DNA from: Actinobacteria bacterium Ga0077560
GTDB lineage: Bacteria; Actinomycetota; Thermoleophilia; Miltoncostaeales; Miltoncostaeaceae
Direction: 5' to 3'
DNA length: 64,000 bases
NCBI GenBank assembly: GCA_001464275.1
Contig: LNFL01000057.1
Span: 37,016 to 101,015 of the forward strand
This document shows positions 50,497-58,511 of this stretch, one piece after another. Position 1 is the first letter of the stretch; each line of letters begins with the position of its first letter. Below the pieces are notes generated by a model. It was not told the origin of the DNA, made no database searches, and saw nothing but the letters and a program-made list of their open reading frames with translations. The position numbers and the translations under genes are program-made.

Positions 50497-50769
50497 ATGA
50501 CGACCGAGCCGCTTCGCACCGTGCGCGACAAGTTCTCCGAGTACGTCGACCGTGTGGAGCGTGAGCACGAACGGGTCGTCGTCACCCGCAACGGCCGGCC
50601 CGCCGCGGTGCTCATCAGCCCGGACGACCTGCAGAGCCTCGAGGAGACCCTCGCGATCCTCGCTGACCCCGAGACCCTGCGCGGTATCCGAGAGGGTCAG
50701 GACGCGATCCGCAGCGGTGACTTCATCGAGGGCCCCGACGCCATCGCCGCCCTGCGTCCCAGGCGGTGA
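50497..50769 (+). CDS. Phd/YefM-family antitoxin
   Basis: 90 aa from ATG 50497, the position where family similarity starts (MTTEPLRTVRDKFSEYVDRVEREHERVVVTRNGRPAAVLISPDDL). The DNA-binding N-terminal half and the toxin-binding C-terminal helix are both present. The palindrome CACAATTGTG at 50484-50493, just before the start, is a plausible autoregulatory site. GTGA-type overlap with the toxin gene. Confidence 0.85.
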   Translation: MTTEPLRTVRDKFSEYVDRVEREHERVVVTRNGRPAAVLISPDDLQSLEETLAILADPETLRGIREGQDAIRSGDFIEGPDAIAALRPRR

Positions 50770-51035
50770 GCACGCAGTACACGGTCCGCCTCGCCGGGCC
50801 GGTCGTGCGCGCGATCCAGCAGGACCTGCCCGAAGCCGTCGCCGGCGCCATGATCGAGTTCTTCAACGGCGCCCTCCGAGAGACCCCACACCGAGTCGGC
50901 CACCCACTGCGCAACGACCTCGAGTGCCTATGGAGCGCCCGCCGCGGCTCGTTCAGGGTCATCTAAGCGATCGACGACTCCGCCGCGATCGTGAGCGTCG
51001 TCCGAGTCGACCACCGACGCGACGTCTACCGGTGA
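50766..51035 (+). pseudogene. RelE/ParE-family toxin with a premature stop codon
   Basis: The frame runs MSTQYTVRLAGPVVRAIQQDL ... LWSARRGSFRVI and meets TAA at 50964-50966. The same frame continues AIDDSAAIVSVVRVDHRRDVYR to a TGA at 51033-51035, the normal RelE end. The stop replaces the Tyr (TAC/TAT) of the usual RVIYAID motif, so a single base change accounts for it. The missing tail has the catalytic RelE residues (H/R in VDHRRDVYR), so the toxin should be inactive; the antitoxin is intact. Confidence 0.8.
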
Positions 51036-51070
51036 GCGAGCGGTCCGGGCCCCAGTGGGCGGTCCGGCCG

Positions 51071-51242
51071 GGTGGTAACAGGGTGGTAACGCGACCCACA
51101 GAGACCACGGGAGATCCGGCGTCGACTCTGAGCCCGGAAAGCCCGTTCTCAGAAGGTTCTCCGAGACGACGGGAGACCACGGGAGACACCGGCGCCTGAC
51201 TCATAATCCCTGGGTCGCAGGTTCGAGTCCTGCCGCGCCCAC
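51071..51242 (+). repeat. Integration scar copy 3: integrase-like tail plus tRNA 3' half
   Basis: Tandem GGTGGTAAC, frame VVTRPTETTGD...SEGSPRRRETTGDTGA ending in TGA, then tRNA 3' half 51191-51242 (anticodon loop CTCATAA, GTCGCAGGTTCGAGTCCTGC). It begins 35 bases after the broken RelE gene. Same subtype as copy 4 in the tRNA variable region. Confidence 0.75.
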
Positions 51243-51255
51243 TTGGATCCCTGGC

Positions 51256-51567
51256 GTGAACGGCGATCTCGATATGGACGTGATCGCCTATGACCAGGGG
51301 ACTTCCAGGAAGCTGCTCGTACTCGACCGCGACGCGGTCGTAGCCGCCCCGGTCGTGGCTGAAGGTATTCCATACCTGGGAACTGGGTTCAGCCGGGACC
51401 TTGAGGGGGTCGATGGCGGCCAGGCAGCGGCACTTGTCTACGTGGCCATGTGTGTCCGAAGCTACGTGCTGCGCTCGCCGCGCTGCGGAGGCTTGGGCGC
51501 CAAGCGGCACCCAGACCAGGGCCTGCTGGCCGAATTAGGTGCTGGGCATCGGACACGCCTCGAGTGA
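51256..51567 (+). CDS. Small ORF associated with the scars, copy 3 (longest)
   Basis: 103 aa from a GTG 14 bases after the tRNA half. Residues 1-54 (MNGDLDMDVIAYDQGTSRKL, VAEGIPYLGTGFSRDLEGVDG) are shared with the copies at 16530 and 40303; the C-terminal half has no counterpart. No known family and no clear ribosome-binding site. A conserved element-borne ORF is the best description. Confidence 0.45.
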   Translation: MNGDLDMDVIAYDQGTSRKLLVLDRDAVVAAPVVAEGIPYLGTGFSRDLEGVDGGQAAALVYVAMCVRSYVLRSPRCGGLGAKRHPDQGLLAELGAGHRTRLE

Positions 51568-51628
51568 GTGCCGCGTCAGGGGATGCGGGGCGGCGGCGTC
51601 CAACTCGCGAGGATCCGGGCTTGGGCGC

Positions 51629-52003
51629 TCAGGAGGAGCCCGCCTCAAGCGCCTCCGCAACGGTCGGATAGAAGACCATCGCGCTGACCTGGCCATCGCG
51701 CATGCTGATGAGTTCTCCGTGTGGCTGGGGCGGCTCCCCCCACGCGGGCGGATGGCGGCGCTGGAGGACGGCGAGGAGCTTCTCACCAACCGGTCGCAGG
51801 TCGAGCAGCTCGATCTCGACCCCGTCGGCGTGCGCCTGGCGGATGAACTGAAGAAACGCTTGGCGGTCTTGGCAGCCGGCGGATGGGTCACCTGCGCCGT
51901 ACCAGCGCACATCGGCGGCGAGCACCTCCGCGAAGGCGTCCAGATCACCCCGTGCGTATGACCCCCACGCGAGACGAAGGCGGTCGATGTCGTGCGATCC
52001 CAT
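51629..52003 (-). CDS. SnoaL/NTF2-like protein
   Basis: 124 aa from ATG 52001-52003 (MGSHDIDRLRLAWGSYARGD). The NTF2-like cone fold is suggested by the first helix, LDAFAEVLAADVRWYGAGDPSAGCQDRQAFLQFI and the closing beta strands GEKLLAVLQRR and MRDGQVSAMVFYPT. Such proteins are ketosteroid-isomerase-like or of unknown role. Isolated among mobile remnants; weak ribosome-binding site. Confidence 0.68.
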   Translation of the reverse strand: MGSHDIDRLRLAWGSYARGDLDAFAEVLAADVRWYGAGDPSAGCQDRQAFLQFIRQAHADGVEIELLDLRPVGEKLLAVLQRRHPPAWGEPPQPHGELISMRDGQVSAMVFYPTVAEALEAGSS

Positions 52004-52607
52004 CGGCGAATTGTCTCGCCATTGGCACCTCCGGGTCCAGCCGATGGACGGCCGGCTGTCCAACGAAGCCGACGGGTGCCTTGCCGGACGACGACGCGAC
52101 CGACCGAGAAGCCCGGCGGTCGAATGGCACCCGTCTTCATGGCTGATCGACTCGTTCTCGTCATCGCCGATCCGGGTTTCGAGGCCGCGAAGCCGATCAC
52201 CTACGCGCGGGCTGGCGCCCCTTTGCTGGCCGATACCGGAGCAGTAGTGGACGTCCGGCATCAGAGGATCCGGTCGATCTTGCTCAAGGCGCCCCCTCGC
52301 GCGCGAGTCGCGCGGGATCGGTGGACAGGGAGTGCTCACCCGCCCCGCGAAACGCGCCGCGGTTCCATTGGCCGAGGCGATGCCTGCACGACCCGGAGAA
52401 CCGGATACCGGACCGCTCGATCAGCGGGACGTACCCCGCCGCCCCGGATGCCCCAACCTGTCGCCGCGCTCCCGGCACGTGTGGCGCCGGTACACCTTCA
52501 GCAGATCCGTCCGGCTCGTCGCATGCCGTGGTGAGAGCGCTCTGGCGGTGGTTGTGCCGGGTCGGTGCGGACCAGTTCGGCCAGGACCTTGTGCGCCGAC
52601 TGAGCCT
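52004..52607. other. Gap without supportable gene
   Basis: 604 bases. A plus-strand frame near 52127 (MAPVFMADRLVLVIADPGFE) looks protein-like for about 50 codons but then becomes Arg/Pro-rich, with no known family or ribosome-binding site. It may be a gene fragment of the decayed island. Confidence 0.3.
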
Positions 52608-52982
52608 CTACTCGGGCGCGGTGCCCTCGGGTCCTCCGCCGATCGGCAGGCTTCGCACCCTGAGCCGTTCAGACTCCACCACCACCACGCACCCGCGCTC
52701 AAGGTCGGTCTCGACCACCGACAGGTTCGCGAGCAACAACCCCAGCTGCTGTTCCGGGCGGCGCTGCGCGCCGCGGCTTTCCGTGCTCCGAAGCGCGAGG
52801 ATCGTCCCGAAATCGGTGTCGGCGGACAGGACGACCCTGTCCTCGCTGGCCGCCCGCTCGAAGATCTCATCATCGCCGGAGCTCTGCATCCCGTAATCGC
52901 GCACGTGCACCGCGTCGTGGCCGGCCTCCCGCAAGCCGGCCGCCACCATCGGCGAGAGCGCGTTGTCGACCAGGAACCTCAC
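52608..52982 (-). CDS. DUF5615 PIN-like toxin
   Basis: 124 aa. PIN-like acidic motifs are [55 protein letters not shown]5615 (Mut7-C/VapC-like) proteins are found paired with DUF433 proteins as toxin-antitoxin modules, as here. The start overlaps the stop of the DUF433 gene. The predicted active-site Asp residues are present, so it is probably functional. C-terminal 30 residues are not conserved in the family. Confidence 0.82.
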   Translation of the reverse strand: MRFLVDNALSPMVAAGLREAGHDAVHVRDYGMQSSGDDEIFERAASEDRVVLSADTDFGTILALRSTESRGAQRRPEQQLGLLLANLSVVETDLERGCVVVVESERLRVRSLPIGGGPEGTAPE

Positions 52983-53209
52983 CCAGCCGCGGCGAGCGGC
53001 AGGTCGCGTTCCCGAACCGCCTCGGCGGCGTACCGCAGCGACTCACGGATATCGGTCGCCTCCAAGTCCGGGTAGAGCGCCAGGATCTCCGCCTCGCCCA
53101 GCCCGTCGGCCACCATCCCCACGGCCGTCGCCACAGGGATGCGAAGCCCGCGGATGCAGGGGACGCCGCCCATCTGCGCCGCATCAACGGTGATTCGAGT
53201 GAAGCCCAC
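52979..53209 (-). CDS. DUF433-family antitoxin
   Basis: 76 aa from a GTG at 53207-53209, selected for a GGAGG six bases upstream and because DUF433 proteins start here ([24 protein letters not shown]); the longer track ORF is not needed. The fold is a winged-helix-like domain with [22 protein letters not shown]. Overlaps the DUF5615 gene by four bases. It probably autorepresses and neutralises it. Confidence 0.85.
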   Translation of the reverse strand: MGFTRITVDAAQMGGVPCIRGLRIPVATAVGMVADGLGEAEILALYPDLEATDIRESLRYAAEAVRERDLPLAAAG

Positions 53210-53344
53210 CTCATACCTCCGGCTCGGTGCGTTCATCGTAGCCGGGACCACCCTCCCAGTCCCACACCCACGCACCGCCCGCCGAGCATCGTTCCTCACA
53301 GGGCCCGATCCCGATCGACCGCCGCGCCGGCAGTGGGCCGAGGG

Positions 53345-53491
53345 AGTGGTAACAGGGTGGTAACGCGACCCACAGAGACCACGCGAAAGCCGCGCTCTCA
53401 GGCGGTTCTCCGAGACGACGGGAGACCACCGGAGACACCGGCGCCTGACTCATAATCCCTGGGTCGCAGGTTCGAGTCCTGCCGCGCCCAC
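53345..53491 (+). repeat. Integration scar copy 4, with internal deletion
   Basis: Tandem GTGGTAAC and CCCACAGAGACCACG are present, then about 25 bases found in the other copies are missing so that the peptide frame is shifted, and GGCGGTTCTCCGAGACGACG resumes. The tRNA 3' half is at 53440-53491 with the same sequence as copy 3. The small ORF found after the other copies is not recognisable here. Confidence 0.72.
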
Positions 53492-53726
53492 TCTGAGAAC
53501 GCCTTGGCCAAGGTGTTCTCGAAGTGGTCGGAGTCGACCGCTACGGCGCCCAAACCCTCAGGTGGTAACACGAGGGTTCGGAAACGCTCCGAAACGATGT
53601 ACCTGACGACAGCGGTTCGCGGGATGTCGACGTCTTCACTGCCGTCGACCTGTTTGAAGGAAGATGGACCACCGTCTCTCAAGGGGCGAGCCGGCATCAA
53701 CGGCCCCCGCTCCCTCTTTGCTGATG

Positions 53727-53755
53727 ACATTTCTACGTCTACGGCGTAGAAATGT
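53727..53755. promoter_or_regulatory. Inverted repeat, probable AbiEi operator
   Basis: ACATTTCTACG, 7-bp spacer, CGTAGAAATGT: a perfect 11-bp inverted repeat ending 14 bases before the antitoxin ATG. AbiEi proteins repress their promoters through inverted repeats. Confidence 0.65.
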
Positions 53756-53769
53756 GGTATGGATTGACC

Positions 53770-54379
53770 ATGGGACGGAGTCAGCACCTGGACGTGATCA
53801 GCGAGGTGGCCGCCGAACAAGGCGGCTTCGTCACCGCTGCCCAAGCGGACCGAGCAGGGGTTCCGCACGAACGGCTGCCAGATCTCGTCGCGAGCGGCGA
53901 CCTCCGCAGAGTCCGGCACGGGGTCTACGCCACCCGAGGCGTCTCTGTGAGCCCCATGGAGGACAGCATCGCCGCGTGGCTGTCGACCGAGCGGGGTCGG
54001 TACCCCTGGGAACGCGCCGATGGACCGCCCAGCGCTGTTGTCTCACATCGCAATGCCGCAGAGATCTGGGGACTGGGCACCATCGTCCCGGGTCTTCCTG
54101 AGCTCACCACCCAGCGCAGCGCGCGCCCGGGCCGCGGAATCACGTTTCACCGACTCCCGCTTGGCAGCGAGGACTGGAGGTGGTGGCGTCCCCAGGGGGG
54201 GCCGGCGCTGCCGGTCACCACACCTGCGCGCACCATCATCGACCTGCTCATCGACGGCGAGCCGCGAGGCCATGGTGACGGGGCTCATCACCGAGTCACA
54301 GCTGGTGGAGGCCGCCCGACGGCGGCGCGCACGTAACCACGGGCTGATCCAGACGCTCACCCGCTTGGTGGCGCGGTGA
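53770..54379 (+). pseudogene. abiEi: AbiEi-family antitoxin, frameshifted
   Basis: From ATG 53770 the frame MGRSQHLDVISEVAAEQGGF reads as a full AbiEi N-terminal winged helix and middle domain (VVSHRNAAEIWGLGTIVPGLP, ARTIIDLLIDGEP). At about 54262-54272 the family sequence passes into the +1 frame (AMVTGLITESQLVEAARRRRA), ending in TGA at 54377-54379 with a GTGA overlap with the next gene. The original frame runs on to a stop at 54336 without similarity. One extra base explains it, so this is a broken gene unless translation or sequencing corrects it. Confidence 0.7.
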
Positions 54380-55284
54380 GCTGGCCCTGGCGGTCGCCGG
54401 AGGCCACCCGCCGGGGCCTCACCGACCGCATCCGCGCCCGCTTCGATGCCGAACAGGTGCCGCGTCGAATGCGTGAGGTCGCCTACCGCAGGCTCCTGGC
54501 CCGCCTGTTCAGCGCCCGCCCCGAAGGGTGGATGGTCAAGGGCGGCGCGGCGCTGCTGCTGCGCCTGATCGCCTACCTGGATGAGGCCGCAGAGCACGCC
54601 GTCGCCCTTGCCGCCCTACGAGCCGACGCCGCCCTGGATCTCGGGGACTTCTTCTCCTTCGAGGTCGGCGCGGGGCACATCGACCTCACCGACCAGCCCG
54701 CCGAGCGGGCATGGACCGCGCCGGTCACTGCCCGCATCGGGGAGAAGGAGTGGACGACCTTCGGCATCGACCTGGTGCTGCCACCGACGACGATCCTCCC
54801 GGAGGTGCTCCCCAGCATCACCCCACTGGTCGGCGACGGAGCCGTCGATGCGATCCCCGGCTTGACGGTACTCGCGATCGCCCCGCAACTCGCCGACAAG
54901 ACCTGCGCGATCTTCGAGCGCCACGGCAATGACGCGGCACCCTCCAGTCGGCCCCGCGATCTGGCCGACATCGCGATGATCGCGCTCCAGGTCGATGAGA
55001 TCGATGGCGATGACCTCCTGGCCGCAGTGCGCTCCGAGGAGCTGCGCCGACAGCACGCCGGGAGTCTCCACCAGCCCCTCCCTCTCCGGTTGGAACTCGA
55101 CCCCGCCCAGGAGCGCGACTGGCGAGCACGGTGGACCAGAGCCACCCGAGCGGCACCCATCACCTTCGAGGAAGCGCTCCACGTCGCCGACCGGTTCCTC
55201 GGTCCAGTCCTCGCGAACGAGGTCGGCGAGAAGCGTTGGCGCGCCCTTGAGCAGCACTGGCAGTTGCCCGAAGGTCTCCCCTGA
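54376..55284 (+). CDS. abiEii: AbiEii-family toxin lacking its catalytic motif
   Basis: 302 aa from a GTG overlapping the antitoxin frame. The family start GWMVKGGAALLLRLI is intact, but the expected segment of about ten residues with the T/S-x-D-x-D motif is missing; the sequence jumps to AYLDEAAEHAVALAALRADAALDLGDFFSF, which is again family-like. This in-frame loss removes the metal-binding aspartates. The rest, including DKTCAIFERHG and DLADIAMIAL, is present. Probably an inactive toxin. Confidence 0.75.
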   Translation: MSWPWRSPEATRRGLTDRIRARFDAEQVPRRMREVAYRRLLARLFSARPEGWMVKGGAALLLRLIAYLDEAAEHAVALAALRADAALDLGDFFSFEVGAGHIDLTDQPAERAWTAPVTARIGEKEWTTFGIDLVLPPTTILPEVLPSITPLVGDGAVDAIPGLTVLAIAPQLADKTCAIFERHGNDAAPSSRPRDLADIAMIALQVDEIDGDDLLAAVRSEELRRQHAGSLHQPLPLRLELDPAQERDWRARWTRATRAAPITFEEALHVADRFLGPVLANEVGEKRWRALEQHWQLPEGLP

Positions 55285-55362
55285 GCAAGCCGGGGGTACG
55301 GCGGGCGTGGTTCTGGAGATCCAGGTAGGCGTCGCCCACCGGCGTGCCCCTCTCCACGCGGC

Positions 55363-55686
55363 TCACAGCAAGATCTCCAAGGTCTCGCGCAGCGCTGCCT
55401 GGATGCGGGGGAACGACCGGGCAAGGCCGAGCAGCTCGGAGGGTTGGCCGGTACGCAGCCATCGCTTGAGCGCCTCGTCGGCCAGGTCGGCCCCTTCGAG
55501 GTGACGCATCCGCAACGCGTCGATGATGCTGCGTTCGGCGGAGTAGATGCCGATGCTCCGGCCGGCGCCGATATCGAACCGCCCGCGGCCGATGTCGAAG
55601 GTCTCCGCATCGAAGTGCCGCCACCTGACCGGAGCGCGCTGTCCTGCGAGCCGGTCGACCGCGAACTCGAAGCACGCCTCCCCCCG
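55363..55686 (-). pseudogene. C-terminal fragment of an AbiEi-type antitoxin
   Basis: About 107 codons, ending at 55363. The segment RWRHFDAETFDIGRGRFDIG, IGIYSAERSIIDALRMRHLEG and FPRIQAALRETLEILL matches the AbiEi C-terminal domain. The N-terminal wing domain is missing: the sequence changes abruptly at about 55686. It faces the plus-strand fragment at 55698. A remnant of a third AbiE locus. Confidence 0.6.
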
Positions 55687-55697
55687 GTTCACGTCAG

Positions 55698-55868
55698 ACC
55701 CTGCGCGTGATCCGGGACAACGCACGCACCGGCAACATCGTGGCCGCCATCGGCGTCTCACGCCCGGTCGCGATCAGACGCCTCCGTCACCTCGCAGACG
55801 AAGGTGTCATCGAGCGAATCGGGACCAGCGCAAAGGACCCACGGGCGTACTGGCGCCTCAGGTCGTAA
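55698..55868 (+). pseudogene. C-terminal winged-helix fragment of an ATP-binding (AlbA/Schlafen-type) protein
   Basis: 57 codons, open at the 5' end without a start codon: TLRVIRDNARTGNIVAAIGV, AIRRLRHLADEGVIERIGTS and AYWRLRS then TAA. This is the winged-helix end found in DNA-binding ATP-binding proteins of the AlbA_2/RecG-like group. The rest of the gene has been lost. Too short for the ORF track. Confidence 0.5.
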
Positions 55869-56113
55869 AGACTCGAAACCCGCTCCAACGGCCCCGATCC
55901 CCCATGGCATCGAGGAACTCGAGTGAACTCTCAACGCGACTCGAAACACGGGCACCCCACCTTGCGGTGAAAGTTGCGCCGCGGGACGTGGTGAGCTCCA
56001 GCGTCGGTCGGTGACGCTGCGCCCGGGGTGCTCCCCAACTGAGCGTGCTGCAACAGGCCTGGGATCTCGGTCGTTTGCGGCCAGCGGCCTCCCCCGAAGG
56101 CTACGGGCCGTTC
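55869..56113. other. Gap without gene
   Basis: 245 bases with two loosely similar ACTCGAAAC-containing stretches; no coding signal. Marks the right edge of the accessory island. Confidence 0.3.
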
Positions 56114-56992
56114 TCAGGCGCCGGGGTGCTGCAGTGCCAGCCACGCTCGGGGGGAGTGCCCGGTGTGGGCCGAGAACGCGCGTGAGAGTGCCGACGGGCT
56201 GGCGTAGCCCAGCTCGCCGGCGAGGTGGGTGAGTGAGTCGCCCTGCCGCAGCCGGTGCTGGGCGATCCCCATCCGCAGTTGGGTGAGGTATTCGCCGGGG
56301 GTTCGGCCCATCACGCGCCGGAACGTCGTGGCGAACGATGTGCGTGACATGCCGGCCGTCCGGGCCATGCGCTGGAGCGTCCAGGCATCGGCGGGCGCTT
56401 CGTGAATCGCCACCAGGGCCCTGGCGAGCCGCGGATCGGCGAGTCCGGCGATCAACCCGGAGGCCACGCCGACCGCCTCCGGGTGGTCGAGCGTCCAGCG
56501 CAGCAACTGGATGAGGACGACCTCGAACAGGTGGTCGGCCAGCAGGCGCTGACCGCACCGCACCCGTTCGGTCTCGGAGAGCAGCAGGTCGATCGACGGC
56601 GCGAGCCCGGCGACATCGCACAGCGGAAGGCGGATCAGCGGCGGGAGGGCCTGCAGGAGCGGGTTCCGGCCACCCCCCGCCAGGTGCAGGCTCGCGCAGG
56701 TCGTCTCGGGCCGGGGGGCGCCGGGGTGGAACTCGTGTGGCACCGGCCGTGGGTAGAACAGCACGCTCGGGACGTCCACCAGCACCTCCTCGGGTAGCGG
56801 GCCACCGGTGGGATGCGTGACCCGCAGCACGCCGTTGCGAACCACGTGCAGATGGCCCTGGGCATCGCCGGCGTACCGCCGCACACCGCGCAGCGGCCCC
56901 GCGTCGATGAGGTGGGTGTTGATGCGGAACTGCTCCAGCAGGCCGGACAGCCGGTCGATCTGCGGAAGGACAGGTGCTGAACTTTCAGTCAT
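56114..56992 (-). CDS. AraC-family transcriptional regulator
   Basis: 292 aa from ATG 56990-56992 (MTESSAPVLPQIDRLSG); the upstream 31 codons of the track ORF run through the divergent promoter. N-terminal cupin/AraC-ligand domain (GPLRGVRRYAGDAQGHLHVV, FYPRPVPHEFHPG) and a C-terminal double helix-turn-helix (WTLQRMARTAGMSRTSFATTFRRVMGRTPGEYLTQLRM, LGYASPSALSRAFSAHTG). It probably controls the divergent secreted-protein/AhpD-like operon. Confidence 0.9.
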   Translation of the reverse strand: MTESSAPVLPQIDRLSGLLEQFRINTHLIDAGPLRGVRRYAGDAQGHLHVVRNGVLRVTHPTGGPLPEEVLVDVPSVLFYPRPVPHEFHPGAPRPETTCASLHLAGGGRNPLLQALPPLIRLPLCDVAGLAPSIDLLLSETERVRCGQRLLADHLFEVVLIQLLRWTLDHPEAVGVASGLIAGLADPRLARALVAIHEAPADAWTLQRMARTAGMSRTSFATTFRRVMGRTPGEYLTQLRMGIAQHRLRQGDSLTHLAGELGYASPSALSRAFSAHTGHSPRAWLALQHPGA

Positions 56993-57078
56993 GAAGTATG
57001 GACAATATGTGATGCATCGTTCACAGCAAAGCGGGAGGGTCAGGCGGCGTTCGTTGACCCCGAAACACGGAGCCCGCA

Positions 57079-57834
57079 ATGCCACGACGCCTTCCGCTCG
57101 TCCTCATCGGCCTCGCTGCCCTGACCCCCGTCGCCGCCGTCGCGGCCCTGCAGCAACAGGCCGACCGGCCGGCCGGCCTGATCACGCCCGCCCGGGCGGC
57201 CGTCCATCCGGCGTTCGACATCGTGCACACCAGGATCAGCGTGCGCCGGAATCTGGCCGTGTTCCGGATGCGGGTGTCCGGCCGGGCCGGCGCGAGGCGC
57301 CCGACCCGCACCGGCAAGCTCGCCGGCAGCCGAGTCTTCTCCTACGTGTGGCCGACCACCCTCGATCCCGGCGTCGTGGGCTTCGAGGCCGGCAGCGGAA
57401 TCCTCGCGTTCGCGGTGACCTCGCACCCTGACTTCGATGACACCCCGCTGTTCGATGAGAACGGCGACGGGCGGCTCGGCAACGATGGGGATCTGTGGCA
57501 CTCCCACTGGGTCGTGCTCGCCCCCGATGCGGCATGCGGCGCCGGGGCCCTGAAGGTCGTCGACATCCCCGGCGGCGCCACGCCGCGGCTGCCGAAGACC
57601 TGGCCCGGCCTGCCGATCCTCATCGACAGCCCCGGCTGGAGCCCGACCTTCCGCGGGCGCACCGTCACCGTCCGCGTCCCGTTCGATGACCTCAGCCCCG
57701 TCCGCGCCGCGCGGTTCGACGGCGTGACCGCGGGGCTGCGCGTCAACGAGAGCCTGCACGCCCCGCTGCTGTGCGTCACCAACGTCTTCAAGACCGCATC
57801 CGGGGACCTCTCGCTCCCGGGCACGACCGACTGA
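57079..57834 (+). CDS. Secreted protein of unknown function
   Basis: 251 aa. Signal peptide MPRRLPLVLIGLAALTPVAAVAA, then a beta-rich domain with VHPAFDIVHTRISVRRNLAVFRMRVSG, DENGDGRLGNDGDLWHSHWVVL (an Asp-rich, possibly calcium-binding loop) and a closing LHAPLLCVTN. Homologues with the DGDLWHSHW motif exist in other bacteria, but I do not know a function. Divergent from the AraC gene and 27 bases upstream of the AhpD-like gene, so probably co-regulated. Confidence 0.75.
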   Translation: MPRRLPLVLIGLAALTPVAAVAALQQQADRPAGLITPARAAVHPAFDIVHTRISVRRNLAVFRMRVSGRAGARRPTRTGKLAGSRVFSYVWPTTLDPGVVGFEAGSGILAFAVTSHPDFDDTPLFDENGDGRLGNDGDLWHSHWVVLAPDAACGAGALKVVDIPGGATPRLPKTWPGLPILIDSPGWSPTFRGRTVTVRVPFDDLSPVRAARFDGVTAGLRVNESLHAPLLCVTNVFKTASGDLSLPGTTD

Positions 57835-57861
57835 CCCCATCCACCGGAAAAGGACCGCCCC

Positions 57862-58410
57862 ATGTCACGCGTCCCACTCATCGACCCGCGCAACACCACG
57901 CCCGGCCGCCGCGAACCGCTGGACCAGATCACCGCGGCCTTCGGCCTCACACCCAACATGTTCCGCGCCGTCGCCAACTCCCCCGCGGCCCTTACGAGCA
58001 TGTGGGGGGCGTTCGCCGCCCTGGGCGGCGGGGTGATCCCCCCGGAGCTCGGCGAGAAGATCGCCGTGGCGATCGCCGACCACAACCGCTGCGAGTATTG
58101 TCTCGCCGCCCACACCCTGCTCGGCACCAGGGCCGGTGCAACCGCACAGCAGATGACCGACGCCCAGGCCGGCCGGTCCGATGACCCCGCGACGGCTGCG
58201 GCCCTCACCTTCGCGCTCAAGCTCGTCAGGCAGCGGGCGCACCTCACCCCCGGCGACATCGACGAACTCCGGACCGCGGGCTTCGACGACGAGCAGATCG
58301 TCGAGATCATCGCCCACACCGCCCTGAACCTGTTCACCAACTACATCAACGTCGCCCTGCAGGTCCCCCTCGACTTCCCCGGTATCCGACTCACGCCGGT
58401 CGCCGCCTGA
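57862..58410 (+). CDS. Carboxymuconolactone decarboxylase/AhpD-like protein
   Basis: 182 aa. The AhpD-type redox site is KIAVAIADHNRCEYCLAAHTLLG (CEYC with following His). The N-terminal segment ITAAFGLTPNMFRAVANSP and the C-terminal helices match the peroxidase-related CMD family. The protein probably reduces peroxides or acts as a disulfide partner. Last gene of the two-gene AraC-linked operon; a terminator hairpin follows. Confidence 0.88.
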   Translation: MSRVPLIDPRNTTPGRREPLDQITAAFGLTPNMFRAVANSPAALTSMWGAFAALGGGVIPPELGEKIAVAIADHNRCEYCLAAHTLLGTRAGATAQQMTDAQAGRSDDPATAAALTFALKLVRQRAHLTPGDIDELRTAGFDDEQIVEIIAHTALNLFTNYINVALQVPLDFPGIRLTPVAA

Positions 58411-58470
58411 GACCTCCGGCGAGGGGGGTCCGTGTGGATCGCCGTCGCGAGGAGTGTCCCTCCCCTGGGT

Positions 58471-58500
58471 CCTGGGCCGCGCCGGGATGCGCGGCCCAGG
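58471..58500. terminator. Bidirectional hairpin terminator between the AhpD-like and narK genes
   Basis: CCTGGGCCGCG and CGCGGCCCAGG form an 11-bp stem around an 8-nt loop in the tail-to-tail gap. Confidence 0.7.
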
Positions 58501-58511
58501 AAGCACCCTCT

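Noticed and set aside
52127-52534. Plus-strand ORF starting MAPVFMADRLVLVIADPGFE
   Set aside because: No ribosome-binding site or family, and the sequence turns Arg/Pro-rich after about 50 codons.
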